DNA from: Streptomyces zingiberis
GTDB lineage: Bacteria; Actinomycetota; Actinomycetes; Streptomycetales; Streptomycetaceae
Direction: 5' to 3'
NCBI RefSeq assembly: GCF_012034935.1
Contig: NZ_JAATEN010000006.1
Location: 279,306 to 343,305 of the forward strand
Length of the DNA stretch: 64,000 nt
A model generated the notes under the pieces. That model did no database searches and was not told where the DNA came from. It worked only from the letters and a program-made list of their open reading frames with translations. Within the stretch, counting starts at the first letter, position 1. Each line of letters starts with the position of its first letter. Below, piece by piece: positions 1 through 8,050 of the stretch. The position numbers and the translations under genes were made by a program.

Positions 1-684
1 GTGCATCCCGGGGCCACCCTCTTCCCTGCGTTCCAGAGCCTCCTCGGAGAGGCGGGTCAGATGGGCGAAGGTCGCACTCCCCGGGGAGACACGCAGCAGT
101 TTCAGGTACACGAGAAGGTCGAGCACCACGGTCTCGTTGTGCACGGTCGCCTGGGCCATGGCGTAATTCTCCAGACGGTCGATCACATGCCCGCGCTGTT
201 CACCCGTGAGGTTCCTGTCCTGCCGCACGGTGGTGACGAGCCTTTCGAAGTTGGAGTCGACGATCCGGGCCTGGTGCCCGACCTCGCCGTCCGCGGCGTA
301 ATGGAAATTGATCAGCCGGGCGTCCCCGGCGGCACCGGCCGGCCGGCTGTATTTCCTGCTCACGATCACATGCATGAGTTCATGGAGGAGGCAGGCGGTC
401 CGGAACGGCCGGTCCTGGGTGAATTTCTTCCCGTGCGAATGGTTCGGGTCGTAGGTGATCTCCGCGTCCACGGGGGCGCCGGCCGCCGCCAGTGCCGTCC
501 GGGCCGCCTGCCCGTCGTGCTGCTCGACCAGGCGGACCCGCCGGAGTTGCGCGTCGCAGTCGTCGAACAGCCGGCTCAGGTGGTCGGGCACCTTCGGGTC
601 GATCGGGAGCGGTTCGCCTCCCACCTCGTCGATCGCCCTGCCGAGCACGAGGCGGTCCATCGGTACGGAATCATGTGTGGCCAT
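1..684 (-). CDS. Putative HEXXH zinc metallopeptidase-like protein (3' end beyond window)
   Basis: The frame is open from an ATG at 684 down to base 1 with no stop, so at least 228 residues are present and the C-terminus is missing. GGAG lies 7 nt before the ATG. Residues 101-105 read HELMH, a perfect HEXXH zinc-binding motif inside a hydrophobic helix. Downstream H, N and E residues (for example VHNET near 181-185) could supply a third ligand. No signal peptide or membrane segment is visible, so a cytoplasmic protein is likely. Codon use is less GC-rich at third positions than in neighbouring genes, which may indicate transfer. The family is not recognised: it is not an obvious M48 or DUF4157 match, and protease activity is inferred from the motif alone. 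Confidence 0.72.
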   Translation of the reverse strand, partial: MATHDSVPMDRLVLGRAIDEVGGEPLPIDPKVPDHLSRLFDDCDAQLRRVRLVEQHDGQAARTALAAAGAPVDAEITYDPNHSHGKKFTQDRPFRTACLLHELMHVIVSRKYSRPAGAAGDARLINFHYAADGEVGHQARIVDSNFERLVTTVRQDRNLTGEQRGHVIDRLENYAMAQATVHNETVVLDLLVYLKLLRVSPGSATFAHLTRLSEEALERREEGGPGMH

Positions 685-788
685 GTCTTCTCCAGTTCGG
701 CCAGGGCTTTCCAGGCGAAATTGCGGCCGGGAGATCCGCAAGGATCGCACGACATTCCGGTACCGCCGTTCCACCCGCCGGAGTTCAT
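576..788 (-). CDS. Possible small ORF overlapping the start of the HEXXH gene
   Basis: This is a 70-codon ORF whose ATG at 788 has a strong GGAGG site 9 nt upstream. It overlaps the first ~109 nt of the HEXXH gene in another frame. The first ~45 residues (ending near ELEKTWPHMIPYRW) look protein-like; the rest is arginine- and serine-rich shadow. It may be a short translated leader, an overlapping small gene, or the true N-terminus separated by a frameshift. The remaining upstream stretch to 1048 is relatively AT-rich, contains a TAGTGT -10-like hexamer on the minus strand, and has no other gene I can support. Confidence 0.25.
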   Translation of the reverse strand: MNSGGWNGGTGMSCDPCGSPGRNFAWKALAELEKTWPHMIPYRWTASCSAGRSTRWEANRSRSTRRCPTT

Positions 789-1048
789 CGGATTCCCCCT
801 CCGGTGACGTCACACTATCCACCGGAGAAGAAATGCGCCCAGCGCAGCGAATAACAAGAGAAATAACCGCAAGGATTCCGGGGCCCGCCCCGCCGGCGAA
901 CGGCCGGAATATCGAATTCGCTCCGCACCCGGCGTCTTCTGATGCCGCTCTCATCCACCCGGTGGAACACCCGCCCACGCGACGGAAACAGCCACGAGGC
1001 ACCCCGCGCCGGGGGCGCGTCCGGCCCCGGGCGCCGCGGGGAGCCCGG

Positions 1049-1654
1049 TCAGGCCTCCTGGATGAACTGCAGGACGCCGTTCGCGATCTGCTGCACCGCG
1101 ATGGCGGAGAGCAGCATGCCGGACAACCGGGTGACGAGGACGACCCCGCCGTCCTTGATCACGCGAATGATCAGCAGCGAGTAGCGCATGACCAGCCACA
1201 ACACCAGATGCATGGCAAGGATGGCGGTCCAGACGGAGAGCTGCCCCCCGAGCCCGTCCGCCTCACGCACGGCCAGGATCACGGTGACGATCGCGCCGGG
1301 CCCGGCCAGCAGCGGCATCCCGAGCGGGACGAGCGCCACATTGACGTCCTTCGTCTGGGAGGGCTCGTCGGTCTTGCCGGTGAGCAGGTCGAGCGCGATC
1401 AGCAACAGCAGCAGCCCGCCCGCGACCATCAGCGCCGGGACGGAGACATGCAGGTAGTCCAGGATCTGCTGGCCGAAGACGGCGAACACGGCGATGACGC
1501 CGAAGGCCACGAACACCGCCTGCAACGCCATCCGGCGCTGCACCTTGACCGCACGGCCGGAGGTGAGCGCGAGGAAGATCGGAGTGATACCGGGCGGATC
1601 CATGATCACAAAAAGAGTGACAAAAACGGACCCGAACAGAGCGACGTCGAACAC
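1049..1654 (-). CDS. MarC family integral membrane protein
   Basis: A 201-residue membrane protein with about six hydrophobic helices. It has the MarC-family opening (MFDVALFGSVFVTLFVIMDPPG) with the conserved MDPPG turn, and a second repeat-like GPGAI element near residue 125. Length matches the family (about 200 residues). MarC proteins are UPF0056 membrane proteins of unknown transport role; the original link to multiple antibiotic resistance was not upheld. The start is GTG with AAGG upstream. It stands alone on the minus strand, downstream of the PHP gene with a 119-nt gap. Confidence 0.9.
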   Translation of the reverse strand: MFDVALFGSVFVTLFVIMDPPGITPIFLALTSGRAVKVQRRMALQAVFVAFGVIAVFAVFGQQILDYLHVSVPALMVAGGLLLLLIALDLLTGKTDEPSQTKDVNVALVPLGMPLLAGPGAIVTVILAVREADGLGGQLSVWTAILAMHLVLWLVMRYSLLIIRVIKDGGVVLVTRLSGMLLSAIAVQQIANGVLQFIQEA

Positions 1655-1773
1655 AGTGCTGCCTTGCGAGAGAAGAGAACGTGCGGAGAAAGAAGGGAAG
1701 GGGGTGTGGGGGCGGGGGGAGAGTGCGCGGCCGCGGGCCGGTCGCCTCCCGCCGTTCCCCGGCGGTGCCGGGA

Positions 1774-2625
1774 TCAGCCGGCGCCGGGTACCGGAACGGC
1801 TCCGGTGGCCCGGCGGACGAGTTCCGCGTAGACCTCCGGGTCGGTGGTGTACTCCCCCAGCCGGCAGCTCTTGCGGCTGCCGTGGTAGTCGCTGGACCCG
1901 GTGACGAGCAGCCCCAGCCCGGCGGCGAGCGAGCGCACCCGGTCCCGGTCGGCGGGGTCGTGGTCCATGTGGTCGGCCTCGATGCCGTCGAGGCCGGCGG
2001 CCGCCAGCTCGGCGACGTACTCCTCGGAGACGCAGGGACCGCGCCGCGCCGCCAGCGGATGGGCGAGGACGGTGACGCCCCCGGCGCGGCGGACCAGCCG
2101 GACGGCCGTCACGGGGTCGAACTCGTGCTTGGCGACGTCCGCCCGGCCGCCGTCCGCCAGCCAGTCGGGGGTGAAGGCGGCGGACACATCCGGGACGACG
2201 CCCAGCTCCACCAGGGCCGTGGCCAGGTGCGGACGGCCCACCGAGCCGTCCCCGGCGATCCGCTCGACCTGTTCCCAGGTGATCGGGACGCCCAGCTCCC
2301 GGAGCTTGCCCACCATGGCCCGGGCCCGGGGCACCCGGCCGTCCCGGACCAGTTCCCGCTCCCGCTCCAGTTCCGGCTCGGCCGGGTCGAAGAGGTACGC
2401 CAGCAGATGCAGCCCGATGCCGTCCGCCCGGCAGGAGAGCTCGGCGCCGGGGACCAGCGTCAGCCCGGCGGGGAGCGCCCCGGCCGCGGCGGTGTGACCG
2501 CGCACGGTGTCGTGATCGGTGAGCGCGACGACGTCCAGCCCGGCCGCGGCGGCGTTGCGCACCAGCTCGGCCGGGGTGTCGGTGCCGTCCGAAGCCGTCG
2601 AATGGGTGTGCAGGTCTATGCGCAC
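1774..2625 (-). CDS. PHP domain metal-dependent phosphoesterase
   Basis: This encodes 283 residues, starting at the GTG at 2625 with GGGAG 8 nt upstream; longer frames add only Arg/Pro-rich shadow. The N-terminus carries the PHP signature: DLHTHS, then ALTDHDT near residue 50, ELSC, HPLA in the middle and SSDYHG near the C-terminus. These are the metal-binding His/Asp clusters of PHP phosphoesterases (the YciV/RNase AM-like group, which hydrolyse 3',5'-nucleoside bisphosphates or short RNA 5' ends). A TAGACT hexamer at 2666-2671 (minus) could be the -10 element. The exact substrate cannot be read from sequence. Confidence 0.92.
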   Translation of the reverse strand: MRIDLHTHSTASDGTDTPAELVRNAAAAGLDVVALTDHDTVRGHTAAAGALPAGLTLVPGAELSCRADGIGLHLLAYLFDPAEPELERERELVRDGRVPRARAMVGKLRELGVPITWEQVERIAGDGSVGRPHLATALVELGVVPDVSAAFTPDWLADGGRADVAKHEFDPVTAVRLVRRAGGVTVLAHPLAARRGPCVSEEYVAELAAAGLDGIEADHMDHDPADRDRVRSLAAGLGLLVTGSSDYHGSRKSCRLGEYTTDPEVYAELVRRATGAVPVPGAG

Positions 2626-2953
2626 GGCACGGACTCCCAGCGACGGATACGGACGGGGACGCTCCAGTCTATCGGGGCCCGGGCCGTGCCCCCGAGGGCG
2701 TCCGGCCCGGACCGGCGGGCGGTGCGCCACGGCCGTACCCGGGCCGCACGGCCGGGTGGCGCTCCCCGGGCCCACCGCCTCGTGGTGGGCCCTTACGGCG
2801 GGCCGGCCGGCGCGGCGCCCGCACGCCCCACCGCGTGCGGCCGGTGTCACGGAGCCGCACCGGGTTCCGCCACGGGGCGACGGACGGCCCGGCCGCCGGA
2901 CGCCGGGCCCGCCGTCCGGGCACCGAACCGGGAGACCGGCTCAGGAGACCGGC

Positions 2954-3592
2954 TCAGGAGATCAGCCGCGGCGAGAGCGCCCCGCAGGGCAGCAGGTCCA
3001 CCTCGGCCCCCGCGTCCCGCAGGTCGGTGAGGACCAGTTCGTCGTACATCAGCAGTCCGGTCTGCTCGGGCCAGACGACCGCCCACAGCCACATGCCGCA
3101 GGCCTCTCCGGCGAAGACGGCGCGGTCCGGAGGGACGCCCTCCACGTGCCAGAGGGGGGTGGGCCGGCCGGCGGCGTGCAGCTTGACGTCCGGCGGGCGG
3201 TCGACGCTCAGCCCCGGTCCGGGATCGGGGCCGTCGATGCCCGCGTGCCGCGCGCCGAGGCCCACCCCGAGTTCCTCGGCGATCAGCAGGAGTTCGCCCA
3301 TACCGCCGAGCGGGCCGGGTCCGGAGCAGGCGACGGCGGTGGCGCGGCCGCCGCTGCGGTCGTCACCCGCGCAGGAGATGCCGGTGAACAGCCAGCCGAC
3401 CGGCAGCGGCCAGGGCATCCACACCGGGACCTCGGCGCGCTTCACCACGACGGTGAGCGCCTCGACGCTGGGCGGGACGACCGGCTGCAAGGGATGGACC
3501 GTGCCGTGCACATCGCACTGCCAGGTGTCCGCGAAGAGGCCGGGCGCCCGGACCCTGCCACCACACTTCGGGCAACTCGGTTCACCCCTCAT
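2954..3592 (-). CDS. Zinc-ribbon protein, DUF6758-like
   Basis: A 212-residue protein beginning MRGEPSCPKCGGRVR. The CPKC pair plus a later WQCDVHG element form a likely N-terminal zinc ribbon (residues 7-28). The remainder is a globular domain with conserved-looking tryptophans (VWMPWPLPVGWLFTGISCAGDD; GMWLWAVVWPEQ). I recall this family from streptomycete genomes between a PHP gene and a SUFU gene, named DUF6758; the number is from memory. Function unknown. The start ATG at 3592 has only a distant GGAGG. It is 134 nt from the SUFU gene on the same strand and may share its transcript. Confidence 0.8.
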   Translation of the reverse strand: MRGEPSCPKCGGRVRAPGLFADTWQCDVHGTVHPLQPVVPPSVEALTVVVKRAEVPVWMPWPLPVGWLFTGISCAGDDRSGGRATAVACSGPGPLGGMGELLLIAEELGVGLGARHAGIDGPDPGPGLSVDRPPDVKLHAAGRPTPLWHVEGVPPDRAVFAGEACGMWLWAVVWPEQTGLLMYDELVLTDLRDAGAEVDLLPCGALSPRLIS

Positions 3593-3726
3593 AGGGACCC
3601 ACGGTCCTCCCCGGCACCCGCCGCGTCAAGGACGATCACCCGACCGGGGGCGGGATATCCGGAAAGGACCGGACGCATATGCCGCGCAGGTCGTGGGCCG
3701 GTTCGGCGGTCTCCGCCACGGGGCGC

Positions 3727-4350
3727 TCAATCGCTCAGGGGGACGCCGGCGCGCAGCGGATCCCGCAGGTCCGTGCCGTGCGCGAGCCACCGCTCCTCCA
3801 GCGCGGCCGCGCCGTGCACACGCTTCCAGGCGGCCTCGTTGGCGGTCATCGGCAGCAGGGGGAGGAAGCGGACGGGCTCCATCGGCTCGTCCAGTTCCAG
3901 GTCCGGCACGAGACCACCGGCCCCGGCGACCAGGACGGAGCCGAAGGGGGCACCCGGCCACAGCGGCCCGCCGAGGTCGAGCGACCCGCCGGGGGCGATC
4001 ACCACGCCCTCGACCTGCGGGGAGGCGGCCAGGACGGCGAGGGAACGGAACACCTGGTCGGTGTCGGCGAGCCCGGCGCGCACGGAGAGCAGCAGCTCGG
4101 CCCGCGGACCCCGGACGGGATCGGCCACCACGTCGGCCGGGTCGGTCATCGGGTGCGCGGACATCCCGAGCGTGGCGTAGCGCACCAGACCGGCGGCCCC
4201 GAGGGGGCCGGCGGGGCCGGCACCGCGGAAGCGGAGCACTTCGATCCGGTCCGCGCCCAGGAAGGTGACCGCGGCGCGGGCGTCCGGTTCGCCCAGCGCC
4301 GAGGTCAGCCGGGCTTCGACCGGGGAGAGGACATCGGTGGGGCGGGACAT
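3727..4350 (-). CDS. Suppressor of fused (SUFU) domain protein
   Basis: A 207-residue protein resembling the bacterial SUFU family. It has an N-terminal VEARLTSALGEPDARAAVTFLG segment, a central ELLLSVRAG strand, and a C-terminal VRFLPLLPMTANEAAWKR motif typical of that fold. Bacterial SUFU proteins are often immunity-like or of unknown function; here the context (DUF6758, PHP) is a conserved housekeeping neighbourhood. I place the start at ATG 4350 because TATGCT lies exactly 7 nt upstream (4358-4363), suggesting a leaderless mRNA. An in-frame ATG at 4362 would add four residues. Confidence 0.85.
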   Translation of the reverse strand: MSRPTDVLSPVEARLTSALGEPDARAAVTFLGADRIEVLRFRGAGPAGPLGAAGLVRYATLGMSAHPMTDPADVVADPVRGPRAELLLSVRAGLADTDQVFRSLAVLAASPQVEGVVIAPGGSLDLGGPLWPGAPFGSVLVAGAGGLVPDLELDEPMEPVRFLPLLPMTANEAAWKRVHGAAALEERWLAHGTDLRDPLRAGVPLSD

Positions 4351-4357
4351 GAGGGCG

Positions 4358-4363
4358 AGCATA
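4358..4363 (-). promoter_or_regulatory. -10 hexamer TATGCT of a likely leaderless promoter
   Basis: TATGCT on the minus strand fits TAnnnT and is followed by exactly 7 nt and the ATG at 4350. This places transcription start at or next to the start codon of the SUFU gene. Confidence 0.5.
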
Positions 4364-5044
4364 GATCCACCGGCGGAAGCGGCGGGAACCCGGCCGGGCT
4401 CCCGCGGCGACGGCCAGGGGCCGGGCCCGGGGAACCGGGCGGACACCGGGGCCCGCTTCCGGGCGCGCGGCGATGGGGGGTGAACCGCGGTGGAACACCG
4501 CGCGGAGCGGCGTGCGTCCGGGCATCCCGTACGACTGCTACGCTTGGCGACCGGCCAGGACGTGTGTGCATGACAGCCCCGTCCCGAGCTCGGCCAGACG
4601 GACAGCAGGATGTCGGCTTCGCGGCGCTCGCCGCGAATCGGTGCTTCCCCCACGGGGGACCGGCCGGAGGAGGTGGGGCTGCGATGGATCCCAGTCGACC
4701 GTGCAGTACCGGCAGCTCTTCCGCCGCTGCCACTCCGCGGCCGTTTCCCGCGATCTGAGCCTGGCCTACCCCACCGTTTCACGCGGTAATCATCGGCCGG
4801 TCCCAGAGATTCTCCCCGCGCCCCCGAGGGCACCCGGAGTACGTCACCGCGAGGGCCCCGCTGCCTGGCGGAAGGGCTTGGCATTTCCGCTTCACCCCCT
4901 TTTCGCCCCTGTGATCCGCCGTCCGCCGCGCGCACCGCGTGGCACCGCCCGCTTTGCGGACGTACGGCAAGCGACACCGCCGTACGCCCTCATTTCCGGC
5001 AGTGCTGCCCGTCCGCCGGTGGCCGGCCCGCGAAGGAGCCCGCC
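4363..5044 (+). other. Long corA leader / intergenic region
   Basis: 682 nt separate the SUFU gene from corA. On the plus strand a TACGCT -10-like hexamer lies near 4539. Downstream are GC-rich inverted repeats: GCGGCGCTCGCCGC near 4620, CCCCCACGGGGG near 4647, and GGCAGC/GCTGCC flanking 4711-4731. There is also a short ORF with a strong Shine-Dalgarno site (4684-4758). A long structured leader before a magnesium transporter suggests post-initiation control. I could not match the conserved core of the M-box (ykoK) riboswitch. No protein gene beyond the short ORF is supported. Confidence 0.4.
4684..4758 (+). CDS. Possible 24-residue leader peptide upstream of corA
   Basis: ATG at 4684 follows a consensus GGAGGAGGTGG with 9-nt spacing, one of the strongest ribosome sites in the window, and the frame closes at TGA 4758. 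The peptide is Ser/Pro/Ala-rich and ends TPRPFPAI. A GGCAGC...GCTGCC hairpin lies inside it. Proline-rich leader peptides control magnesium transporter genes in enterobacteria (mgtL-type), so an analogous attenuator is conceivable but unproven. The frame also extends upstream to an ATG at 4570 (62 codons) with a weaker site. Confidence 0.35.
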   Translation: MDPSRPCSTGSSSAAATPRPFPAI

Positions 5045-6169
5045 ATGTCGATGATCCGTGACCTGCGAGCGGCGGTCCGCCCGTCGCTCCGCCACCTGCC
5101 CCGCAAGGCCCACACCTACGCGGCCACCGCGCTCCGTCCCGCCGCGCCCAGCTCCGTGGTGGACTGTGCCGTCTACCAGGACGGCCGCCGCTGCCGGGGG
5201 ACGCTCTCCCCGGCGGAGGCCGTCCGCAAGGCGCGCGCCGAGGGCGGCTTCGTGTGGATCGGCCTGCACGAGCCCTCCGAGGACGAACTGGCCGGGATCG
5301 CCCGGGAGTTCGAGCTGCACCCGCTGGCCGTGGAGGACGCCGTCCACGCCCACCAGCGGCCCAAGCTGGAGCGGTACGACGACACCCTCTTCACCGTCTT
5401 CAAGACCATCCACTACGTGAAGCACGCCCAGCTCACCGCCACCAGCGAGGTCGTGGAGACCGGCGAGGTGATGTGCTTCACCGGCCGGGACTTCGTGGTG
5501 ACGGTCCGGCACGGCGGCCACGGCTCGCTGCGCTCCCTCCGGCAGCGGCTGGAGGACGACCCGGAGCTGCTGGTCAAGGGCCCCTCGGCGGTGCTGCACG
5601 CCATCGCCGACCAGACCGTCGACGGCTACATCGCGGTGGCGGACGCCGTGCAGGACGACATCGACGAGGTCGAGATCGACGTCTTCAGCTCCGGGCCCGG
5701 CTCCGGGCGGCGCGGCGCGGCGCGGGGCGGCGACGCGGGACGCATCTACCAGCTCAAGCGGGAGGTGCTGGAGTTCAAGCGCGCCGTGTCCCCGCTGCTG
5801 CGGCCGATGCAGCTGCTGAGCGAGCGGCCGATGCGGATGATCGACCCGGAGATCCAGGCGTACTTCCGGGACGTGGCCGACCACCTGGCGCGCGTCACCG
5901 AACAGGTGGTCTCCTTCGACGACCTGCTCAACTCGATCCTCCAGGCCAACCTGGCGCAGGCGACGGTCGCGCAGAACGAGGACATGCGCAAGATCACGGC
6001 CTGGGCGGCCATCATCGCCGTGCCCACCATGATCTGCGGTGTCTACGGGATGAACTTCGAGAACATGCCGGAACTCCACTGGCAGTACGGCTACCCCACG
6101 GTCATGGCGACCATCGTCACCATCTGTTTCACCATGTCCCGCCTGTTCAAGCGGAACGGCTGGCTCTGA
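5045..6169 (+). CDS. corA: CorA family magnesium/cobalt transporter
   Basis: A 374-residue transporter, a normal CorA length. A long N-terminal cytoplasmic funnel (residues ~1-300, acidic and helical) is followed by two C-terminal membrane helices. The first ends in YGMNF with the diagnostic GMN selectivity motif at 335-337. After the loop (ENMPELHWQYG) the second helix leads to the basic C-terminus KRNGWL. It should form a homopentameric channel for Mg2+ uptake gated by cytoplasmic Mg2+. A perfect GAAGGAG sits 6 nt before the ATG. It lies near an MgtE-like sensor gene and Mrp, as corA does near Rv1232c in mycobacteria (recalled). Confidence 0.97.
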   Translation: MSMIRDLRAAVRPSLRHLPRKAHTYAATALRPAAPSSVVDCAVYQDGRRCRGTLSPAEAVRKARAEGGFVWIGLHEPSEDELAGIAREFELHPLAVEDAVHAHQRPKLERYDDTLFTVFKTIHYVKHAQLTATSEVVETGEVMCFTGRDFVVTVRHGGHGSLRSLRQRLEDDPELLVKGPSAVLHAIADQTVDGYIAVADAVQDDIDEVEIDVFSSGPGSGRRGAARGGDAGRIYQLKREVLEFKRAVSPLLRPMQLLSERPMRMIDPEIQAYFRDVADHLARVTEQVVSFDDLLNSILQANLAQATVAQNEDMRKITAWAAIIAVPTMICGVYGMNFENMPELHWQYGYPTVMATIVTICFTMSRLFKRNGWL

Positions 6170-6249
6170 CCGGTCGCACGGGCCGCCGCCCGCCGCCTCC
6201 CGCCGCCTCCCGCCGCCGCCTCCCCGTGACCGCGCCCGCGGCGGCTGCG

Positions 6250-6255
6250 TAGGCT
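6250..6255 (+). promoter_or_regulatory. -10 hexamer TAGGCT of a likely leaderless promoter
   Basis: TAGGCT followed by 6 nt and the ATG at 6262. No Shine-Dalgarno sequence precedes that ATG, which supports leaderless transcription. Confidence 0.45.
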
Positions 6256-6261
6256 GACGCC

Positions 6262-6834
6262 ATGACGAGCACGCAGGGGCGAGCCGGGGCGACGGGGCCG
6301 GACGGCGGGGCGCGGACGGCGCCCGGCCCGATGGAGCGCGCGGTCGTCGAGGAGGCCGCGAAGAAGTCCGCGCTGGTCTGGGTGCGCGGCCCGGAGGGGC
6401 CCGCGCGCGCCCTGTGGCACGTGTGGCACGCGGGCGCGGTCTGCCTGGTGGGTGACGGCCCGGACGAGCAGCCCTTCGCCGGTCTGGGCCTGGCCGACGG
6501 CGCACGGGCCACGGTGACGGCGCGCAGCAAGGACAAGGGCGGCCGGCTGGTCTCCTTCACCACCCTGGTCCGCGAACCCGCCCCCGGTTCGGAGGAGTGG
6601 GCGGAGACCGTGGCCGAACTGAAGGGGAAGCGGCTGAACGCGCCCGACGCGGAGCGGATCGCCGAGCGGTGGGCCCGGGAGTGCCGGGTCCTGCGGCTGA
6701 CCCCGGCCGGCGGTACGGAACCGCTGCCCGACGGCTCCCTCGCGGCGGCCCCGCTGCCCACCCCCGCCACCACCCGGGACCGCGCCCCCGGGTCCCTGCC
6801 GAAACTGCTGCTGCGCGGGCGCCGGGCCCGCTGA
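6262..6834 (+). CDS. Conserved hypothetical protein
   Basis: A 190-residue soluble protein. After a disordered N-terminus (about 25 residues) it has a compact alpha/beta domain with VWVRGPEGPARALWHVWHAGAVCLVG, then TARSKDKGGRLVSFTTLV and EWAETVAELKGKRLNAPDAERIAERWARECRVLRL. The combination of a strand pair with 'RLVSF' and a C-terminal helix recalls flavin/F420-binding split-barrel proteins, but no motif confirms that. The C-terminus is Pro/Arg-rich. The codon pattern is that of a real gene. It follows corA by 92 nt with its own putative promoter. Function unknown. Confidence 0.8.
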   Translation: MTSTQGRAGATGPDGGARTAPGPMERAVVEEAAKKSALVWVRGPEGPARALWHVWHAGAVCLVGDGPDEQPFAGLGLADGARATVTARSKDKGGRLVSFTTLVREPAPGSEEWAETVAELKGKRLNAPDAERIAERWARECRVLRLTPAGGTEPLPDGSLAAAPLPTPATTRDRAPGSLPKLLLRGRRAR

Positions 6835-7119
6835 CGGGGCGTGGGACGTCCCGGCGCGCCGAACGCGTGTACGCAACGTTCCGGCGCGCGCGGAACGGGG
6901 GCGGACCGTACGCGCACGGACGGGTGGGCGGACCGCCCGTTCGGGCCCGCCCCGGGCCCGGCTGCGCTGACCCGCGGGCCGGGCGCCGGCGCGCAGCGCG
7001 GCCGGGGCCCGGTCACCAAGGGACCCGCGCCGAAAACCGGGCGCCACACCGCAGACAGTCCCCGGCCCACAGCCCGGCCCTCCCTCCGGAGGAACCCGCG
7101 CCCCGGCCGGCCGCCCCCG

Positions 7120-7890
7120 TCAGCCGGTGTTGATCTTCTGCCCGTAGTCCACGACGTCGTCCTTCTCCGGGGCCTTGAGCCCGAACTCCTTGTTCCAGTC
7201 CGTGAGCCGGATGACCCCCGCGTCCCCGGCGCGCCGGAACCGCAGCGGATACGGCTTGCCCTCCAGGGCGACGTCGAGGGTGCCGCCCGTGCCGCCGCCG
7301 CCGGCCACCCGTATCGCGCGGACGCCGTCGACCTCCGTGTAGTCCCCCTTCGAACGGTCGCCGTGCAGCGCGAGCACGCCGTCGAGCAGCAGGCCCATAT
7401 CGGTGAAGCCGCTGAGCCGCTGGTAGGAGGGGTCCGTGGCGGGCACCTTGACGTACTTGTCGTCGAGCTTGCCCGCCGCCTCGCTGTCCGCCGTGCCGGG
7501 GTTCTTCGACTGGCTCTTCCAGAACTCCGCGCCGGCCTTGAGATAGAGGTCCTTCTCCACCCGCAGGAGTTCGAAGGTGGAGGAGCCGCTGGTGACCCGG
7601 CCGCTGCCGCCGTCCTTCCGGAGCCGCATGTCGAGTTCGTAGGTCCGCCCCTTGCTGACCAGGTTGCCCGAGAGCCGCACCGCCTGGGCCGCCCCCACCT
7701 CCTGCCGCGCCTTCTTCTCGATCTTCCCGGCGGTGAGGCGGCCGACCCCGTTGGTGCCCGCGTCCGGGTCCTCCGGCTCCTCCGAACAGCCCGTCAACCC
7801 GCCCGCGGCGACCCCCAGCAGCAGCACGGCCACGGGCACCGCGCGACGGGTGCGGAGAGCGGTGACCGGGTTCCTCGGGTGCGCTGTCAC
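7120..7890 (-). CDS. Lipoprotein, LppX/LprG-like
   Basis: 256 residues from GTG 7890, with AGGAGG 10 nt upstream. An N-terminal signal (TALRTRRAVPVAVLLLGVAAG) ends in the lipobox LTGCS, so the mature protein starts at a lipid-modified cysteine near residue 35. The mature domain contains YELDMRLRKDGGSGRVTSGSSTFELLRV and DLYLKAGAEFWKS, resembling the LppX/LprAFG fold that binds lipids in a hydrophobic half-barrel. Streptomycete relatives are generally of unknown role. It is transcribed divergently from the MgtE-like sensor gene; the shared 363-nt spacer holds the phased repeats. Confidence 0.87.
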   Translation of the reverse strand: MTAHPRNPVTALRTRRAVPVAVLLLGVAAGGLTGCSEEPEDPDAGTNGVGRLTAGKIEKKARQEVGAAQAVRLSGNLVSKGRTYELDMRLRKDGGSGRVTSGSSTFELLRVEKDLYLKAGAEFWKSQSKNPGTADSEAAGKLDDKYVKVPATDPSYQRLSGFTDMGLLLDGVLALHGDRSKGDYTEVDGVRAIRVAGGGGTGGTLDVALEGKPYPLRFRRAGDAGVIRLTDWNKEFGLKAPEKDDVVDYGQKINTG

Positions 7891-8050
7891 GGCGGCGGGG
7901 CCTCCTGCTCGCGGGCTGGGTGCGGGGGAACTGGACGGCAGCGTACCGGTGCCGGACGGGCTCCCCGCCCGGCCGCCCGGGCACCCCGGCACCGCCACGG
8001 CGGAGGCGGGCGGGGCACGTTAGCCTGAACCCGTCATCAGCGCGTTTCCC

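Noticed and set aside
1..807. 268-residue plus-strand ORF at the left edge
   Set aside because: It is the antisense shadow of the HEXXH gene; the HDHMHEF string is the mirror of HELMH, and no ribosome site or family match exists.
4363..5044. M-box (ykoK) magnesium riboswitch
   Set aside because: The conserved GGTGAGGCTCC-like core could not be found, so only an undefined structured leader is claimed.
4473..5054. 193-codon ORF across the corA leader
   Set aside because: No ribosome site, Arg/Pro-rich composition, and it runs into the corA start; only the 24-codon ORF is plausible.
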